A DNA stretch of 64,000 nucleotides from Hymenobacter sp. BRD67 (GCF_013256425.1 NZ_CP053904.1:1240001-1304000), one strand, 5' to 3'; shown: positions 31,739-41,571, counted from the stretch's first letter. The notes: a model not told the origin generated them from the letters alone. Translations and numbers: made by a program.

Positions 31739-32692
31739 AGTAAGCTGCTCCGCTACATTCACCAGGCGGTAACGCACGGCGGTTTTCTTGGGCCGAATAT
31801 CCAGGCCGACATGGTGGGCATAGGCTTTGGTGAAGGCCGCGCCATAGTAGAAAATCATGGCCGAGTAAAACACAAACAGCAACACCAGCACTGAGCTGGC
31901 GGCCGGGCCGTAGATGGGGCCGAGGTCGCGCGCTACCAGCAGCTGGCCCAGCACCCGCTCGCCCAACTCAATAAGCACGGCCGTGAGCAGGGCCCCGCGG
32001 CGTACGGCCGGCCACGGTACTTTGGCCGCGCTCAGGGTGCGGAACACGAAGCCACACCACGCCGCCAGGATGAGCAGACTCACCACCAGATTCAGCACCC
32101 AAAGCACGTAAAAGGCAAACGTAGGGTCAAAGTCGGATACAAAATCGGCGAAGATGGCCAGCGCCGCATCGGCCGAAAAAGCCAGTATCGACAGCGCCGC
32201 CGTGGCCAGCAGCACGCCCGCCGAGCGCACCCGCTCGCGCAGAGCCACCGATACCTGGCTGAGCTGCCGCTGGGGCCGCACGTGCCACAATTGGTTGAGC
32301 GAGTGCTGAATAATGGTAAAGAGCGTAGTGGCAATAAAAACTAAAAACGCAAAGCCCAGCCAGCTAATAACCCGGTTGCGGCTGGCATGAGCCACGTTGT
32401 GCACGGTCTGGCCCACTAGGCCGGTAGCGGTGCTGCCAATCAGCTCGCCCAGCTTGGTAAGCAGCAGCACGCGGGCACCGTGCGCCGAGTACACCGAGCC
32501 CAGCAGCTGCACCAGAATGATGAGAATGGGCGGCAGCGCAAACGACGTAAAGAAGGCCGTGGCCGCGCCGAGCCGCAGCGGGTCGTTGGCGGCCAGCTCG
32601 CGGGCGGCGCGGCGCAGGAGCAGCCATAGCTCCAGCCACCACGGAAAATGGCGGCGCGAAGGAGCGCCAGGTAAAGTTGAGGTCTTGGACAT
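31733..32692 (-). CDS. YihY/BrkB-family inner membrane protein
   Basis: 319 residues from ATG 32692. Six hydrophobic segments and DPLRLGAATAFFTSFALPPILIILVQLLG, SLNQLWHVRPQRQ, and PIYGPAASSVLVLLFVFYSAMIFYYGAAFT match the YihY family. The family was once called RNase BN in error; its function is uncertain, perhaps transport. The in-frame start at 32773 was rejected because the leader is not protein-like. Divergent from the DUF2062 gene. Confidence 0.9.
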   Translation of the reverse strand: MSKTSTLPGAPSRRHFPWWLELWLLLRRAARELAANDPLRLGAATAFFTSFALPPILIILVQLLGSVYSAHGARVLLLTKLGELIGSTATGLVGQTVHNVAHASRNRVISWLGFAFLVFIATTLFTIIQHSLNQLWHVRPQRQLSQVSVALRERVRSAGVLLATAALSILAFSADAALAIFADFVSDFDPTFAFYVLWVLNLVVSLLILAAWCGFVFRTLSAAKVPWPAVRRGALLTAVLIELGERVLGQLLVARDLGPIYGPAASSVLVLLFVFYSAMIFYYGAAFTKAYAHHVGLDIRPKKTAVRYRLVNVAEQLTG

Positions 32693-32818
32693 GAGGTACT
32701 TACTGCTGGTCCGACAACATTTTGCGCCAGACTCGGTACAAAGGGCGGCTGTCGGGAAAGCACGGCTGCCCACCGGGCAGGCGCGCTACTAAACACGTAT
32801 TCCCTGGGCTAGTTACGC

Positions 32819-33376
32819 ATGACTATTACTTCCATCTCCGCCACCGGGGTGCGGGCCCTGCCCGAGCCCCCGCCCCGCACCTGGATTCAGCGCCGCCTGA
32901 TTGACCCCTTCATGAGCTTGCTCAAGGCCGGCCTCAAGCCCAGCAGCCTGGCCCTTACGGCGGGCCTGGGCGTGGCTTTCGGGCTGGCACCCACCTTTGG
33001 CATCACCACGCTCGTGAGCACGGCCGTAGCCCTAAAGCTGCGGCTCAACGTGGCGGCCATGCAGCTGGTGTGCCACCTGCTGAGCCCGGTGCAAATCCTT
33101 ATTCTGCTGCCTTTTCTGCGCTGGGGCGCTACGCTGCTGGGGCACGGCCACGAGGTAGCTCACCTCAGCATGGCCCAGATTAAAACGATGGTAAAGGTGA
33201 ATGGCTGGAGCCACGTACTGCACCTGCTCTGGCGTGCCGAGCTGGGGGCCCTCATGATTTGGCTTGTGGCTGCCATCCCGGTAGTTCTGGCGCTCTATGT
33301 AGGGCTGCAGCCGCTATTCAGGAGGTTTTTAAAGCGCCAGGAGGCCGCCGAGGAGCAGGCCACCGTAGTAGTCTAG
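32819..33376 (+). CDS. DUF2062-domain membrane protein
   Basis: 185 residues. LKAGLKPSSLALTAGLGVAFGLAPTFGITTLVSTAVALKLRLN is the family signature, followed by two or three hydrophobic helices and a charged tail. Proteins with this domain are small inner-membrane proteins of unknown role. It ends 22 nt before a very strong bidirectional terminator. Confidence 0.87.
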   Translation: MTITSISATGVRALPEPPPRTWIQRRLIDPFMSLLKAGLKPSSLALTAGLGVAFGLAPTFGITTLVSTAVALKLRLNVAAMQLVCHLLSPVQILILLPFLRWGATLLGHGHEVAHLSMAQIKTMVKVNGWSHVLHLLWRAELGALMIWLVAAIPVVLALYVGLQPLFRRFLKRQEAAEEQATVVV

Positions 33377-33397
33377 CCGGGCCGGTGCCCTGGAAAA

Positions 33398-33446
33398 TAA
33401 ACCAAGAAGGTCAGGCTGCCCCAGGCAGCCTGACCTTCTTGGTTTA
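33398..33446. terminator. 23-bp perfect bidirectional terminator hairpin
   Basis: 33398-33420 is fully complementary to 33424-33446 with a 3-nt loop. It lies between the convergent DUF2062 and SseB-like genes. Confidence 0.88.
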
Positions 33447-33463
33447 GAAAACCGGTTGCGAGC

Positions 33464-34401
33464 TTATGCCACGTACAGGGGCTGCACTTCGGGCTGGCGG
33501 AAATACGGATTCACACCTTCGTCGGAGGTCAGGTCGAGCAGCATCAAATCGACGTGCTGGAAGCTGCCCGTGCGGCCTTCGAGCGCCGGCCCCAGCTGCT
33601 GCATAAACTCGGGGTCGTGGCTGATGGTGTCGAAGCCCAGCAGCAGGCGCGGAGGCTGGCTGGTGTCGCCGGCCAGCTGCATCTGGGCCACGTAAATGGC
33701 CCGGATGTCGGCATTGCCAGCTCCAAACTCGGTCAGTGACCCGGCCAGGCCCTCGGGCAGCTCGGGGGCGCTGAGCACTACCTGCGCATCTGCGGGCAGG
33801 CCCCCGCCCTGGGTGAGCTGGCCCGACAGCAGGGCCTGAATCTCGGCGGCGGGCAGCAGCTTGCCGGCGGGCGAGAAAGGATTCAGCACGCAGTCCTGCC
33901 CCTGAGTCATGCCAAAAAAGGCTTGGCCCGGAATCGCTACCCAGGCAATGGCGCTGGCGTCCATGTTGCCATCGCTGAGCCGGGCCTCGGAAGTGAAGAT
34001 GGGCAGGCGGCCATCCTGCAGCACCTGCAGCTGAATCTGCTGGCCTTCGGTTAGCTGCACTTCGCCGGTGCCGATAGTCTCGTCGGGGGCCAGCACCATC
34101 AGAATATTCTCCTGAAGCAGCGCCTGGTAAAACGCCGGGCGGGCATTCTCATCAACCGGGGCCAGCAGCAGCAGGTGCTCGAGCACGTTTTGCGGCTCAA
34201 ACGGGAATTCGGGTACGGGGGGCGGGGCCTGCATCCCCGACAGGGGCGGCATCACCGGGGCAGGCTCAATTGGGGCTACGTACTTGGAGCCCTGATAGCG
34301 CGGGCCGGTCTTGGCAGCAGCGCCGGCCTCGTCGCCGGCGGGGCCGACGGCGTGGCCGGGGCCGATTCAGGTTTGTTTTTTAGAAAGTCAAAGAGACCCA
34401 T
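33464..34401 (-). CDS. SseB-like protein (apparent single-base frameshift)
   Basis: The C-terminal 264 residues carry SseB N- and C-terminal domains (NVLEHLLLLAPVDENARPAFYQALLQENILMV, IAWVAIPGQAFFG, DIRAIYVAQMQLAG, VDLMLLDLTSDEG). The natural start is further upstream: ATG 34401 opens MGLFDFLKNKPES, the usual head of such proteins. That frame must shift at the C run 34340-34343 to read GDEAGAAAKTGPRYQGSKYV. One added base gives 312 residues. SseB was named for enhanced serine sensitivity; its mechanism is unknown. Confidence 0.78.
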
Positions 34402-34536
34402 GGGGAAATAAGAATTAGTTGCTCGTTGTCCGTTGGTAGGTAGTAGGGGCCGATTGCCAGTAGCGGGTGCCGGGTAAACCAGTCCCGGCAGCTCACAAGG
34501 GGCAATTCAGCAGGCAAAGCCTGAAACAAAGGTAAC

Positions 34537-34968
34537 CTAGCGCTCGCCACAGGTGTGCAGCTCGGTCTCCGTGCCCGCAATGGTGCGGGCTCCGGCGGGG
34601 CCAGGGTGGTTGCCCCAATGCGTTTCGATATAGTTCAGCAGGTTGGTAATCTGGGCCGGCGAGAGCTTGCGGTGGGTGGTCGTATCCTGCACGCCCAGCA
34701 TCAGCTGGTTGTAGGCCACGCCATTTACCACGATGGGCCCCTTTAAGCCCTGGCGCACAATGCAGGCCAGCTGCCCGGGGTGCCGGGCCAGGTAGTCGGA
34801 GCCCGCCAGCGGCGGCACCAGCTGCCCGATGCCCTCGCCCTGCTCGCCGTGGCAGCTGGCACAGTGCTGCCCGTATAGGCGCTCTCCCTGGTGCCCCTTA
34901 TTGGTGAAGCAGCCGGGCAGCGCCAGCAGGCCAAGCAGCAGGAAAGGAGTAAGGGTAGCGAAAGACAT
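34537..34968 (-). CDS. c-type cytochrome lipoprotein
   Basis: 143 residues with a lipoprotein-like signal (LLLGLLALPGC). A haem c site lies in LYGQHCASCHGEQGEGIG, with a likely axial Met in NQLMLGVQDTT. It is a class I monohaem domain facing the periplasm. The gene follows SCO1 on the same strand, so it may serve the respiratory chain or copper delivery to cytochrome oxidase. Confidence 0.88.
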   Translation of the reverse strand: MSFATLTPFLLLGLLALPGCFTNKGHQGERLYGQHCASCHGEQGEGIGQLVPPLAGSDYLARHPGQLACIVRQGLKGPIVVNGVAYNQLMLGVQDTTTHRKLSPAQITNLLNYIETHWGNHPGPAGARTIAGTETELHTCGER

Positions 34969-35061
34969 AAAGCGGTTGGTCGTTGGTAGTTATTCGTGGT
35001 CACCCTTACATACACGTTTGACTAACAGCGGGGAAAAGTAGCTTTGCAATAATCTGTAATC

Positions 35062-35091
35062 TGTAATATATAATAAAAATAATATATTACA
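35062..35091. repeat. AT hairpin at the SCO1 3' end
   Basis: tgtaatatat (35062-35071) pairs exactly with atatattaca (35082-35091) and covers the SCO1 stop region. It could act as a weak terminator for the minus-strand gene. Confidence 0.5.
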
Positions 35092-35779
35092 AAGATGCCG
35101 TCCTGCGTCGGGCCTTTACTTCGGCCAGCAGCACGGGCAGCTCTTCGAGCAGCTTAGTGGTTTCCTGGGGGTTGAGGCCATCGTAGAGGCCCCGCACGTG
35201 GCCCTGGTCGTCGACGAGGGCGAAGGTGCCGGCGTGGGCGATGCCGCCGGGGGCCTGGGCATCGGGCATGGCCCCGGTAAAGTAAGCTTTGGCCAGGGCG
35301 TAGGCGGTATCGCGGCTGGCGCGCACAAAGCGCCAGGTGCTGGTGGGCGAGGCCACGCCCAGGCGGCGGGCATAATCGCGCAGCACGGGCAGGCTATCGT
35401 GCTCAGGGTCGATGGTGTGCGAGACGAACACCACATTCGGGTTAGCGGCGTACTGCTTATATACTTTCAGCAGCTCGCTCTGCATTTTGGGGCAGATGCC
35501 GGGGCAGGTGGCGAAGAAGAAATCGGTAATATAGACCTTGCCCGCCAGGGTTTGATTGGTCACCAGCCGGCCATCCTGGTCGTGCAGGCGGAAGGCCGGC
35601 ACCGTGGCGTGTACCGTCACGGAATCGTGGCCGGGTACGGCCTGCCGCTCCGAATTGCCGATGTAGGGTAGGGTAGCGGTGCTGGCAGACTGCGCATCGG
35701 CACCAAAGCTGGTGGTATCATCAGCGCCGCAGCCGGCCAGCGCCAGCAGCGTTGCCAGGGGCAGAAGTTTGAGGAACAT
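35087..35779 (-). CDS. SCO1/SenC-family copper chaperone
   Basis: 230 residues from ATG 35779, with a lipoprotein signal (LATLLALAGC). The thioredoxin-like fold has the copper site CPGIC in FFFATCPGICPKMQ and the partner His in GGIAHAGTFALVD. It delivers copper to, or acts as thiol reductase for, the CuA centre of cytochrome c oxidase. It lies between a lipoprotein gene and the cytochrome c gene on the same strand, a plausible small respiratory operon. Confidence 0.93.
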   Translation of the reverse strand: MFLKLLPLATLLALAGCGADDTTSFGADAQSASTATLPYIGNSERQAVPGHDSVTVHATVPAFRLHDQDGRLVTNQTLAGKVYITDFFFATCPGICPKMQSELLKVYKQYAANPNVVFVSHTIDPEHDSLPVLRDYARRLGVASPTSTWRFVRASRDTAYALAKAYFTGAMPDAQAPGGIAHAGTFALVDDQGHVRGLYDGLNPQETTKLLEELPVLLAEVKARRRTASL

Positions 35780-35873
35780 ACAAAGGGGAGTAAAAAACAG
35801 CAAGGCTACCAGGGCGGCCCTGCTTGGTAAACCGCGCGGGGCGGCCGGTCGTTCGCCTGCCGCCCGCCCGACG

Positions 35874-36343
35874 CTACCTGGCCGTGGGGGCCGGCTTGGC
35901 GGCGGGTGCTACGGGCGCGGTAGCCCGGTGCAGCGTTGCCTGGGCCGAATCGAGGGCCGTACGCAGCTGGTGCTCAATGCCCGTGAGCTGCTTGCGCTGG
36001 TCTTGCAGGTAAGCCAGACGCTGGGGGCCGGCGCGGTGCTGTCGGGGGCCTGGTAGGTGTGCATCCAGGTCATCATGGCGTGGTCGGCGGCCTGCATCTT
36101 GCTGATGACCGGCGCGTTGGCCGGTACTTTGGCCGCCAGCAGCTGGGCTTTGAGGGCAAAAAGCTGCTCAGTCTGGCTCATGGCCTGCTCGTGGTGGGCC
36201 ATCAGGCTGTCTTCGAGGGCGCGGGCCTGCCGGGCGGGCGCGGCGGCTTCGGTCGTAGTTGCGGTTTTGTTTCCACAGCCCGGCAGCCCCAGGCTCAGCA
36301 ATCCGAGCGCCGCACCCAGCGGCAAAAGCAGCAGTTTTTTCAT
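35874..36343 (-). CDS. hypothetical lipoprotein (apparent single-base frameshift)
   Basis: Starts MKKLLLLPLGAALGLLSLGLPGC with a lipobox. A helical region with DSLMAHHEQAMSQTEQLFALKAQLLAAK follows, then ADHAMMTWMHTYQAPDS. The frame shifts at the run 36023-36027. The alternative frame continues as a coiled-coil-like QRLAYLQDQRKQLTGIEHQL and stops at 35874. One added base gives 156 residues. His- and Met-rich helices next to SCO1 hint at copper handling, but that is a guess. Confidence 0.7.
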
Positions 36344-36347
36344 GCCG

Positions 36348-36355
36348 CAAAGGTA
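36348..36355 (-). promoter_or_regulatory. leaderless promoter -7 box of the lipoprotein-SCO1 unit
   Basis: The minus strand reads TACCTTTG, a consensus -7 element, and ends 4 nt before the lipoprotein ATG at 36343. The transcript would start within a few bases of the ATG. Confidence 0.55.
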
Positions 36356-36523
36356 CGGCCGCATCCGGCGGCTTCGGGCGGCGTAGGCGCCGCCAGGTGC
36401 TGCGCAGGTAAGCGGCCCGCTGCTAAATCAAAAAGGGACTTTGCGAGTTAATAGCTGACGTTACGCTGCGGAGTCTCCTTCCGCGAAAACCCCAATTACT
36501 AGCCTGTCCTTTCCCTTTTTCCT

Positions 36524-37522
<999 letters not shown>

Positions 37523-37525
37523 TTT

Positions 37526-37735
37526 GTCTGAACCGCGGATTCGTCGGATTCGTCGGATTTTGGTGACGATTACGATTGGCTCTTTCTCACCGCCACCTTC
37601 GAAAGGCCGCCCGCTTGGGCGGCCTTTTTCACGTCATCAAAATCCGGGTAATCCGACAAATCCGCCGTTCAGACAACCCTAATCATCCACAAAATCCGGC
37701 GAATCCGAGTAATTCGATAAATCCGCGGTTCAGAC
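37526..37735. repeat. long inverted repeat built of ggattcg / gaatccg words, with embedded terminator
   Basis: gtctgaaccgcggatt (37526-37541) is complementary to aatccgcggttcagac (37720-37735), and the intervening arms repeat attcgtcgg or aatccg words. A normal Rho-independent terminator (aaaggccgccc, gctt, gggcggccttttt, 37602-37630) sits in the middle and ends the aldo/keto reductase transcript. Confidence 0.7.
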
Positions 37736-37749
37736 ATACCTTGCGCCCC

Positions 37750-38505
37750 ATGCGCTACCCCGTTGAGCTGGCCTGGGGCAACTTCCATCTGCCTGTGCAC
37801 CTGCTGTGCGAGGTGCTGGCCTACTCGCTGGGCTACCGCTTCTATACCGCCCTGCGCGCCCGCACTGCCGACCGCATCAGCGACCAGGGCCGGCAGTGGA
37901 TATTTGTGGGTGCCGCCACCGGCGCCCTGGTCGGCTCGCGTCTGCTGGGCCTGCTTGAGCACCCGGCGTTGCTGTTGCACCCGCCCGGCGGCTGGCTCTA
38001 TTACACCACTAACAAAACCATCGTGGGCGGCTTTCTGGGCGGCCTAATAGGGGTGGAGTTGACCAAAAAGCGCCTCGGCATCCGGGCCAGCAGCGGCGAC
38101 CTCATGGTATTTCCGCTGGCGCTGGGGCTGGCCATCGGCCGGCTCGGCTGCCACTTCAGCGGCCTTGAAGACGGCACCTTCGGCACTGCCACGCGCCTGC
38201 CCTGGGGAATAGATTTTGGCGACGGCATCCGGCGGCACCCCACCAACTTGTACGAAATCGGGTTTCTGGCGCTGCTGGCCTGCCTGCTTTGGCTGCTGGG
38301 GCGCCGCCAGCCGCTGCCCAATGGCCGCCGCTTCGAGCTGTTTTTGAGCGCGTACCTCCTGTTTCGCTTATTGGTGGAATTTCTTAAGCCCACAGTGGCG
38401 CTGCCGGGCCTGGGCCTCACGGCGATACAGTGGGCTTGCGTAGCGGGGCTGGGATACTATATTTGGCTATGGGGTCGGAAGCTGCCGATTCTTGCGCGCA
38501 ACTAA
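37750..38505 (+). CDS. Lgt-family (prolipoprotein diacylglyceryl transferase-like) membrane protein
   Basis: 251 residues from ATG 37750. Multiple hydrophobic segments and the Lgt-like motif GLAIGRLGCHFSGLEDGTFG, plus RHPTNLYEIGFLALL, identify the family. True Lgt transfers diacylglycerol to the lipobox cysteine. The motif has GCHF where canonical Lgt has GNF(I/V)N, so this is probably a paralogue rather than the housekeeping enzyme. Its last 66 bp are duplicated at 39875-39940. Confidence 0.78.
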   Translation: MRYPVELAWGNFHLPVHLLCEVLAYSLGYRFYTALRARTADRISDQGRQWIFVGAATGALVGSRLLGLLEHPALLLHPPGGWLYYTTNKTIVGGFLGGLIGVELTKKRLGIRASSGDLMVFPLALGLAIGRLGCHFSGLEDGTFGTATRLPWGIDFGDGIRRHPTNLYEIGFLALLACLLWLLGRRQPLPNGRRFELFLSAYLLFRLLVEFLKPTVALPGLGLTAIQWACVAGLGYYIWLWGRKLPILARN

Positions 38506-38531
38506 GCACCGGACTATCTTGCTGGCAATAG

Positions 38532-39011
38532 ATGAAATACGTGATTTTGCTGGTGATTTTGCTGGCTGGTTTTCCCGGAATAAGTCAACGCATTACGGTG
38601 GCCGGCCAGCAGTATATGGACACCACAAGTATCTCAAATGCTGCCTGCTCTAAAGCACTGGTCGCGCACTACTACAGCGTGGAGGGCAAGTATCCACGGA
38701 GTTCCGATACGCTGCTGCGCGAGGCACAGGCATTTTTAAAGCTACAAAAACAGCAGTATGCCGGCACCGGCTACGTCACGTTTCGCTTCATTATCAACTG
38801 TGCGGGCCACCGGCTGCCGCGCACGCAGGTGCTGCAAACGGATGCCAGCTATCAGCAGACCGTCTTTCAGCCCGAATTAGTAGAGGCACTCTACGCATTT
38901 TTACAAACCCTTACGGAGTGGCAGGTGGCTAAAAGTCCCGGTTCAGTCAATTATATCGCCTACCTGACTTTTAAAATGAAAAATGGGGAAGTCGTTGCTA
39001 TGGTGCCTTAG
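38532..39011 (+). CDS. secreted hypothetical protein, TonB-C-like
   Basis: 159 residues with a signal peptide (MKYVILLVILLAGFPGISQ). GYVTFRFIINCAGHRLPRTQVLQTD resembles the beta-hairpin of TonB C-terminal-like domains. The sole cysteine pair (NAACSK, INCAGH) could form a disulfide. The next gene starts 29 nt before its stop, so the two are coupled. Confidence 0.65.
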   Translation: MKYVILLVILLAGFPGISQRITVAGQQYMDTTSISNAACSKALVAHYYSVEGKYPRSSDTLLREAQAFLKLQKQQYAGTGYVTFRFIINCAGHRLPRTQVLQTDASYQQTVFQPELVEALYAFLQTLTEWQVAKSPGSVNYIAYLTFKMKNGEVVAMVP

Positions 39012-39828
39012 CTTGCTGGCCGTGGCCCGCCTGAGCCTGGCCCAGGTGCGCCAGCAACTTCAGCCAGCCGCAGATTGCACCAATCGGCAGTATCAGGATA
39101 CGCTAATAGCCCGGTATATCGACCGGGGTGCGCAGCGGTTTAGCTACAACGACCCCCGCTGGACGCAGTACTGCGACAGCCTGATTGCTATCTGCCCCAA
39201 CATTGCCGTGGCGTATCAGCAAAAGGCCGTGCCACTCATCAAAGATGGCCGCTACGAGGAGGCGTTTGCGCTGGAAAACAAAGCCGTGGCCCTGGACCCA
39301 CCGCGCTGGTTAGCTTACCGGGGTTTTCTTAAGTGCATTTTTACTAAAGATTACGAAGGAGCAATTCTTGATTTTCAAGGTGCGGCACGCATCAACCCGG
39401 CCGGCCGGGAAATGGACCATACGTATCCTTTCTTCGAGGGCATAAGTAATTTGGAATTAAAAAACTATGCCTTGGCCGAAGCTGATTTTCAGCAGGATAT
39501 GCGCCTGCAAAAAGGTGCTGCGGGCAAGGGCGACGTGCATTTCAATACCCTTTTTTATGCAGGCGTTTTAGCGTTTGAGCTAAAAAAATACGCGCAGGCT
39601 ACAGCATACTTAAAGCAGTGCCTGCAGCAATATACCAACCATCCGGAAGCAAATTATTACCTAGGCTTAACTTACCGCAAGCTGGGCAATATACAGCAGG
39701 CAAGCCAGTACCTGCACACTGCTGGGCAAGCACTTGCCAAAGGGTATCGCCTCAATGAGGATAATATTTATTACGCCAATTATCCACACCAGATAACCGC
39801 CTATGAAGTGCAGCAAGCCTTGCGGTAA
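38983..39828 (+). CDS. secreted tetratricopeptide-repeat protein
   Basis: 281 residues with a signal peptide (LLWCLSLLAVARLSLA). Tandem TPR helices cover residues 75 to 270 (AVAYQQKAVPLIKDGRYEEAFALENKAVALDP; FNTLFYAGVLAFELKKYAQATAYLKQCLQ; EANYYLGLTYRKLGNIQQASQYLHTA). It overlaps the preceding gene by 29 nt and probably binds its product or another envelope protein. The pair sits between two copies of the lgt 3' end. Confidence 0.75.
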   Translation: MGKSLLWCLSLLAVARLSLAQVRQQLQPAADCTNRQYQDTLIARYIDRGAQRFSYNDPRWTQYCDSLIAICPNIAVAYQQKAVPLIKDGRYEEAFALENKAVALDPPRWLAYRGFLKCIFTKDYEGAILDFQGAARINPAGREMDHTYPFFEGISNLELKNYALAEADFQQDMRLQKGAAGKGDVHFNTLFYAGVLAFELKKYAQATAYLKQCLQQYTNHPEANYYLGLTYRKLGNIQQASQYLHTAGQALAKGYRLNEDNIYYANYPHQITAYEVQQALR

Positions 39829-39874
39829 GGCGGGCCAAGCGGCTTCCCTGCCAGCTGGTGGCGTCTCTGAATCT

Positions 39875-39940
39875 CTGCCGGGCCTGGGCCTCACGGCGAT
39901 ACAGTGGGATTGCGTGGCGGGGCTGGGGTATTATGTTTGG
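39875..39940 (+). repeat. duplicated 3' end of the Lgt-like gene
   Basis: This 66-bp stretch matches 38401-38466 with about five differences and would encode LPGLGLTAIQWDCVAGLGYY in place of LPGLGLTAIQWACVAGLGYY. It is not attached to a gene. The two copies bracket the two-gene cassette 38532-39828. Confidence 0.85.
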
Positions 39941-40018
39941 GGTGGTGGCGGCAGGGCACTCGTGAGGCAAGTGCCGCGTTGGAAGTACATTAGGCCGTTT
40001 AATTTAGTGAGAAACGCT

Positions 40019-40264
40019 ATGCAACCGATTCCCGAAACTTCGCCCCGCTTCAGCAATCTGCAATTGGAGTTGCTACGACTTTATTCGCGCGACTTGCCTG
40101 AGGCAGACTTAGTAGAGATTAAGCATTTGCTAGCGCGGTATTTTGCCGAAAAGCTGACCCGTCGTGCCGACCAGGTTTGGAAAGAAAAAGGATGGACTGA
40201 CGACACAATGGAAGAATTTCTACGCACCAAAATGCGTAGTAGTTCGCCGCCTCAGCCACAATAA
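40019..40264 (+). CDS. antitoxin-like small protein paired with a PIN toxin
   Basis: 81 residues. LQLELLRLYSRDLPEADLVEIKHLLARYFAEKLTRRADQVWKEKGW is a helical segment seen in short proteins encoded directly before PIN-domain genes. A C-terminal WTDDTMEEFLRTKMR tail could wrap the toxin. It is 3 nt upstream of the PIN gene. ATG 40019 was preferred because the longer frame runs through the lgt fragment. Confidence 0.65.
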   Translation: MQPIPETSPRFSNLQLELLRLYSRDLPEADLVEIKHLLARYFAEKLTRRADQVWKEKGWTDDTMEEFLRTKMRSSSPPQPQ

Positions 40265-40267
40265 GCC

Positions 40268-40676
40268 ATGCTCAAGATTGTGCTGGATACCAATGTGCTG
40301 CTCGTTTCCATCTCGCCGCGCTCCCGTTATCGCTGGGTTTTTTGATGCCCTGCTGGATAAGCGTTTTACGCTGTGCGTAACTACGGAAATTCTACTGGAA
40401 TATGGTGAGATAATAGCCCGGCAAATGGGCGACCAGTATTTCTATGATACGATGATGACGCTGGAAAATCTGGCAAATCTGGAGCGCGTTACGCCGCGCT
40501 TTCGCTTCAACCTGCTACACGACCCCGACGACAATAAATTCGTGGACTGTGCCATTGCCGCCAATGCCGTGTGCATCGTCAGCCACGACCGCGACTTTCT
40601 GCCGTTGCGGGCAATTGAGTTTCCAAAGGTAGCGGTGGTGGATACGGAAGTATTTCGGGGATTACTGTCTCTATAA
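40268..40676 (+). CDS. PIN-domain toxin (TIGR00305-like) with a T-run frameshift
   Basis: MLKIVLDTNVLLVSISPRSRYRWVF opens with the catalytic DTN. The frame stops in a run of six Ts at 40338-40343. Read with five Ts it continues DALLDKRFTLCVTTEILLEYGEII, DDNKFVDCAIAANAVCIVSHDRDFLPL and ends LLSL, giving 135 residues. The acidic residues D7, E47-like and D-x-K-F-V-D suit a Mg-dependent RNase. Either a sequencing insertion or a real inactivating slip is possible. The IS1 element begins 19 nt downstream. Confidence 0.72.
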
Positions 40677-40703
40677 TAGCACGTTAGTAATTTTGGCGGT
40701 GGT

Positions 40704-41147
40704 CTATTTGAGGGTGAGGTTATAATTATCAATGACGAGTTTAATGCGCGCCGTGTGCATAGCGAGCGACTTGCTGAAAGAACAGGACTTTCGCCCCAAT
40801 ACGCCACAGCGCTGGCGGAGCGAACAGTTGAGGGCTTCGACGATGCTAGTTTGCCCTTCGCCTTTTGGGCAGGGTCGGTGTTGCCAGCGGGGCAACACCT
40901 TGGCGTAGGCTTTCCAGAGGTCCGTGAACTACCAACAGGGGCGGCGGTAGCGCCGTGGCAAGGCTGCCCACAAGCGTCGCAGTGGGGCTTCGCCCCGGCT
41001 ACCCAACGTCCAGCCGACAATACGCCGGCTAGCACGTTCTACGACTAGCCACAGCCAGACCTTTCGCCTCTTACACCCTACAAACGTCCACCTCTCATCT
41101 AATTCCAGGGCTTCCCACCGTTTTTTCTGCGCCTTTTTAGGCCGCAA
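40704..41147 (-). pseudogene. IS1 transposase catalytic frame (InsB-like) with an in-frame amber stop
   Basis: The frame reads KKAQKKRWEALELDERWTFVGCKRRKVWLWLVVE, with the first catalytic Asp in ELDE. It continues GRKSCSFSKSLAMHTARIK and NYNLTLK, matching IS1 InsB' throughout. TAG at 40929-40931 splits it just before FTDLWKAYAKVLP, where a residue such as Tyr or Cys is expected. The product would be cut before the rest of the active site, so the copy is probably inactive unless the stop is a base error. Confidence 0.8.
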
Positions 41148-41427
41148 GCGAGGCAGTGGCGGCGCTGGCAGGACTGCTTTTTTTTATCCGCTTGGCAATC
41201 GTCCTGCGTGCTACGCCAGTTACCCGCGCAATGCTGCGTTGCGAATTGCGCTCTAGCAATAGGGCATCGACCTGCGCGTATTGGGCAGCTTTGCGAACAG
41301 CAGCCGGCACGAACAGCCCTTGGTAGCCGCAGGCTTTGCACTGGTATTTCGGCTGCCCTTGCTTGCTACCGTTGCGGCGAAGTTGGTCGCTGGTGCATTT
41401 TGCACAATAATGAATTGTTGTGACCAT
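41137..41427 (-). CDS. IS1 transposase first frame (InsA-like)
   Basis: 96 residues. A zinc-finger DNA-binding part (YCAKCTSDQLRRNG, YQCKACGYQG) is followed by an HTH (RNSQRSIARVTGVARRTIAKRIKK). It ends shortly after an 8-A run (41178-41185 as Ts on the plus strand), the place where IS1 elements slip to join InsB'. In this sequence the InsB frame is reached by a +1 rather than -1 shift, so the run length should be verified. Confidence 0.82.
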   Translation of the reverse strand: MVTTIHYCAKCTSDQLRRNGSKQGQPKYQCKACGYQGLFVPAAVRKAAQYAQVDALLLERNSQRSIARVTGVARRTIAKRIKKSSPASAATASLAA

Positions 41428-41571
41428 CAGCCTTATACGGAAAACACCCTATAATAGACCACCGCCGTAATTTTGATTTTACAGTAATAGTGTTTTAATA
41501 GCATGGAAAGAATAGAAAAATATTCAAAAGAAATTGACGTAAGTACCCGTCGCTAATTAGTTTAGGGTATC

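Larger units (their letters stand above)
40695..41466 (-). mobile_element. IS1-family insertion sequence, 772 bp, with 8-bp target duplication
   Basis: Both ends start ggcggtggtctatt reading inward (40695 on the plus strand, 41466 on the minus strand), with further similarity to about 25 bp. The flanking direct repeat gtaatttt occurs at 40687-40694 and 41467-41474. Length is close to IS1 (768 bp). The transposase is in two frames on the minus strand. Confidence 0.9.
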
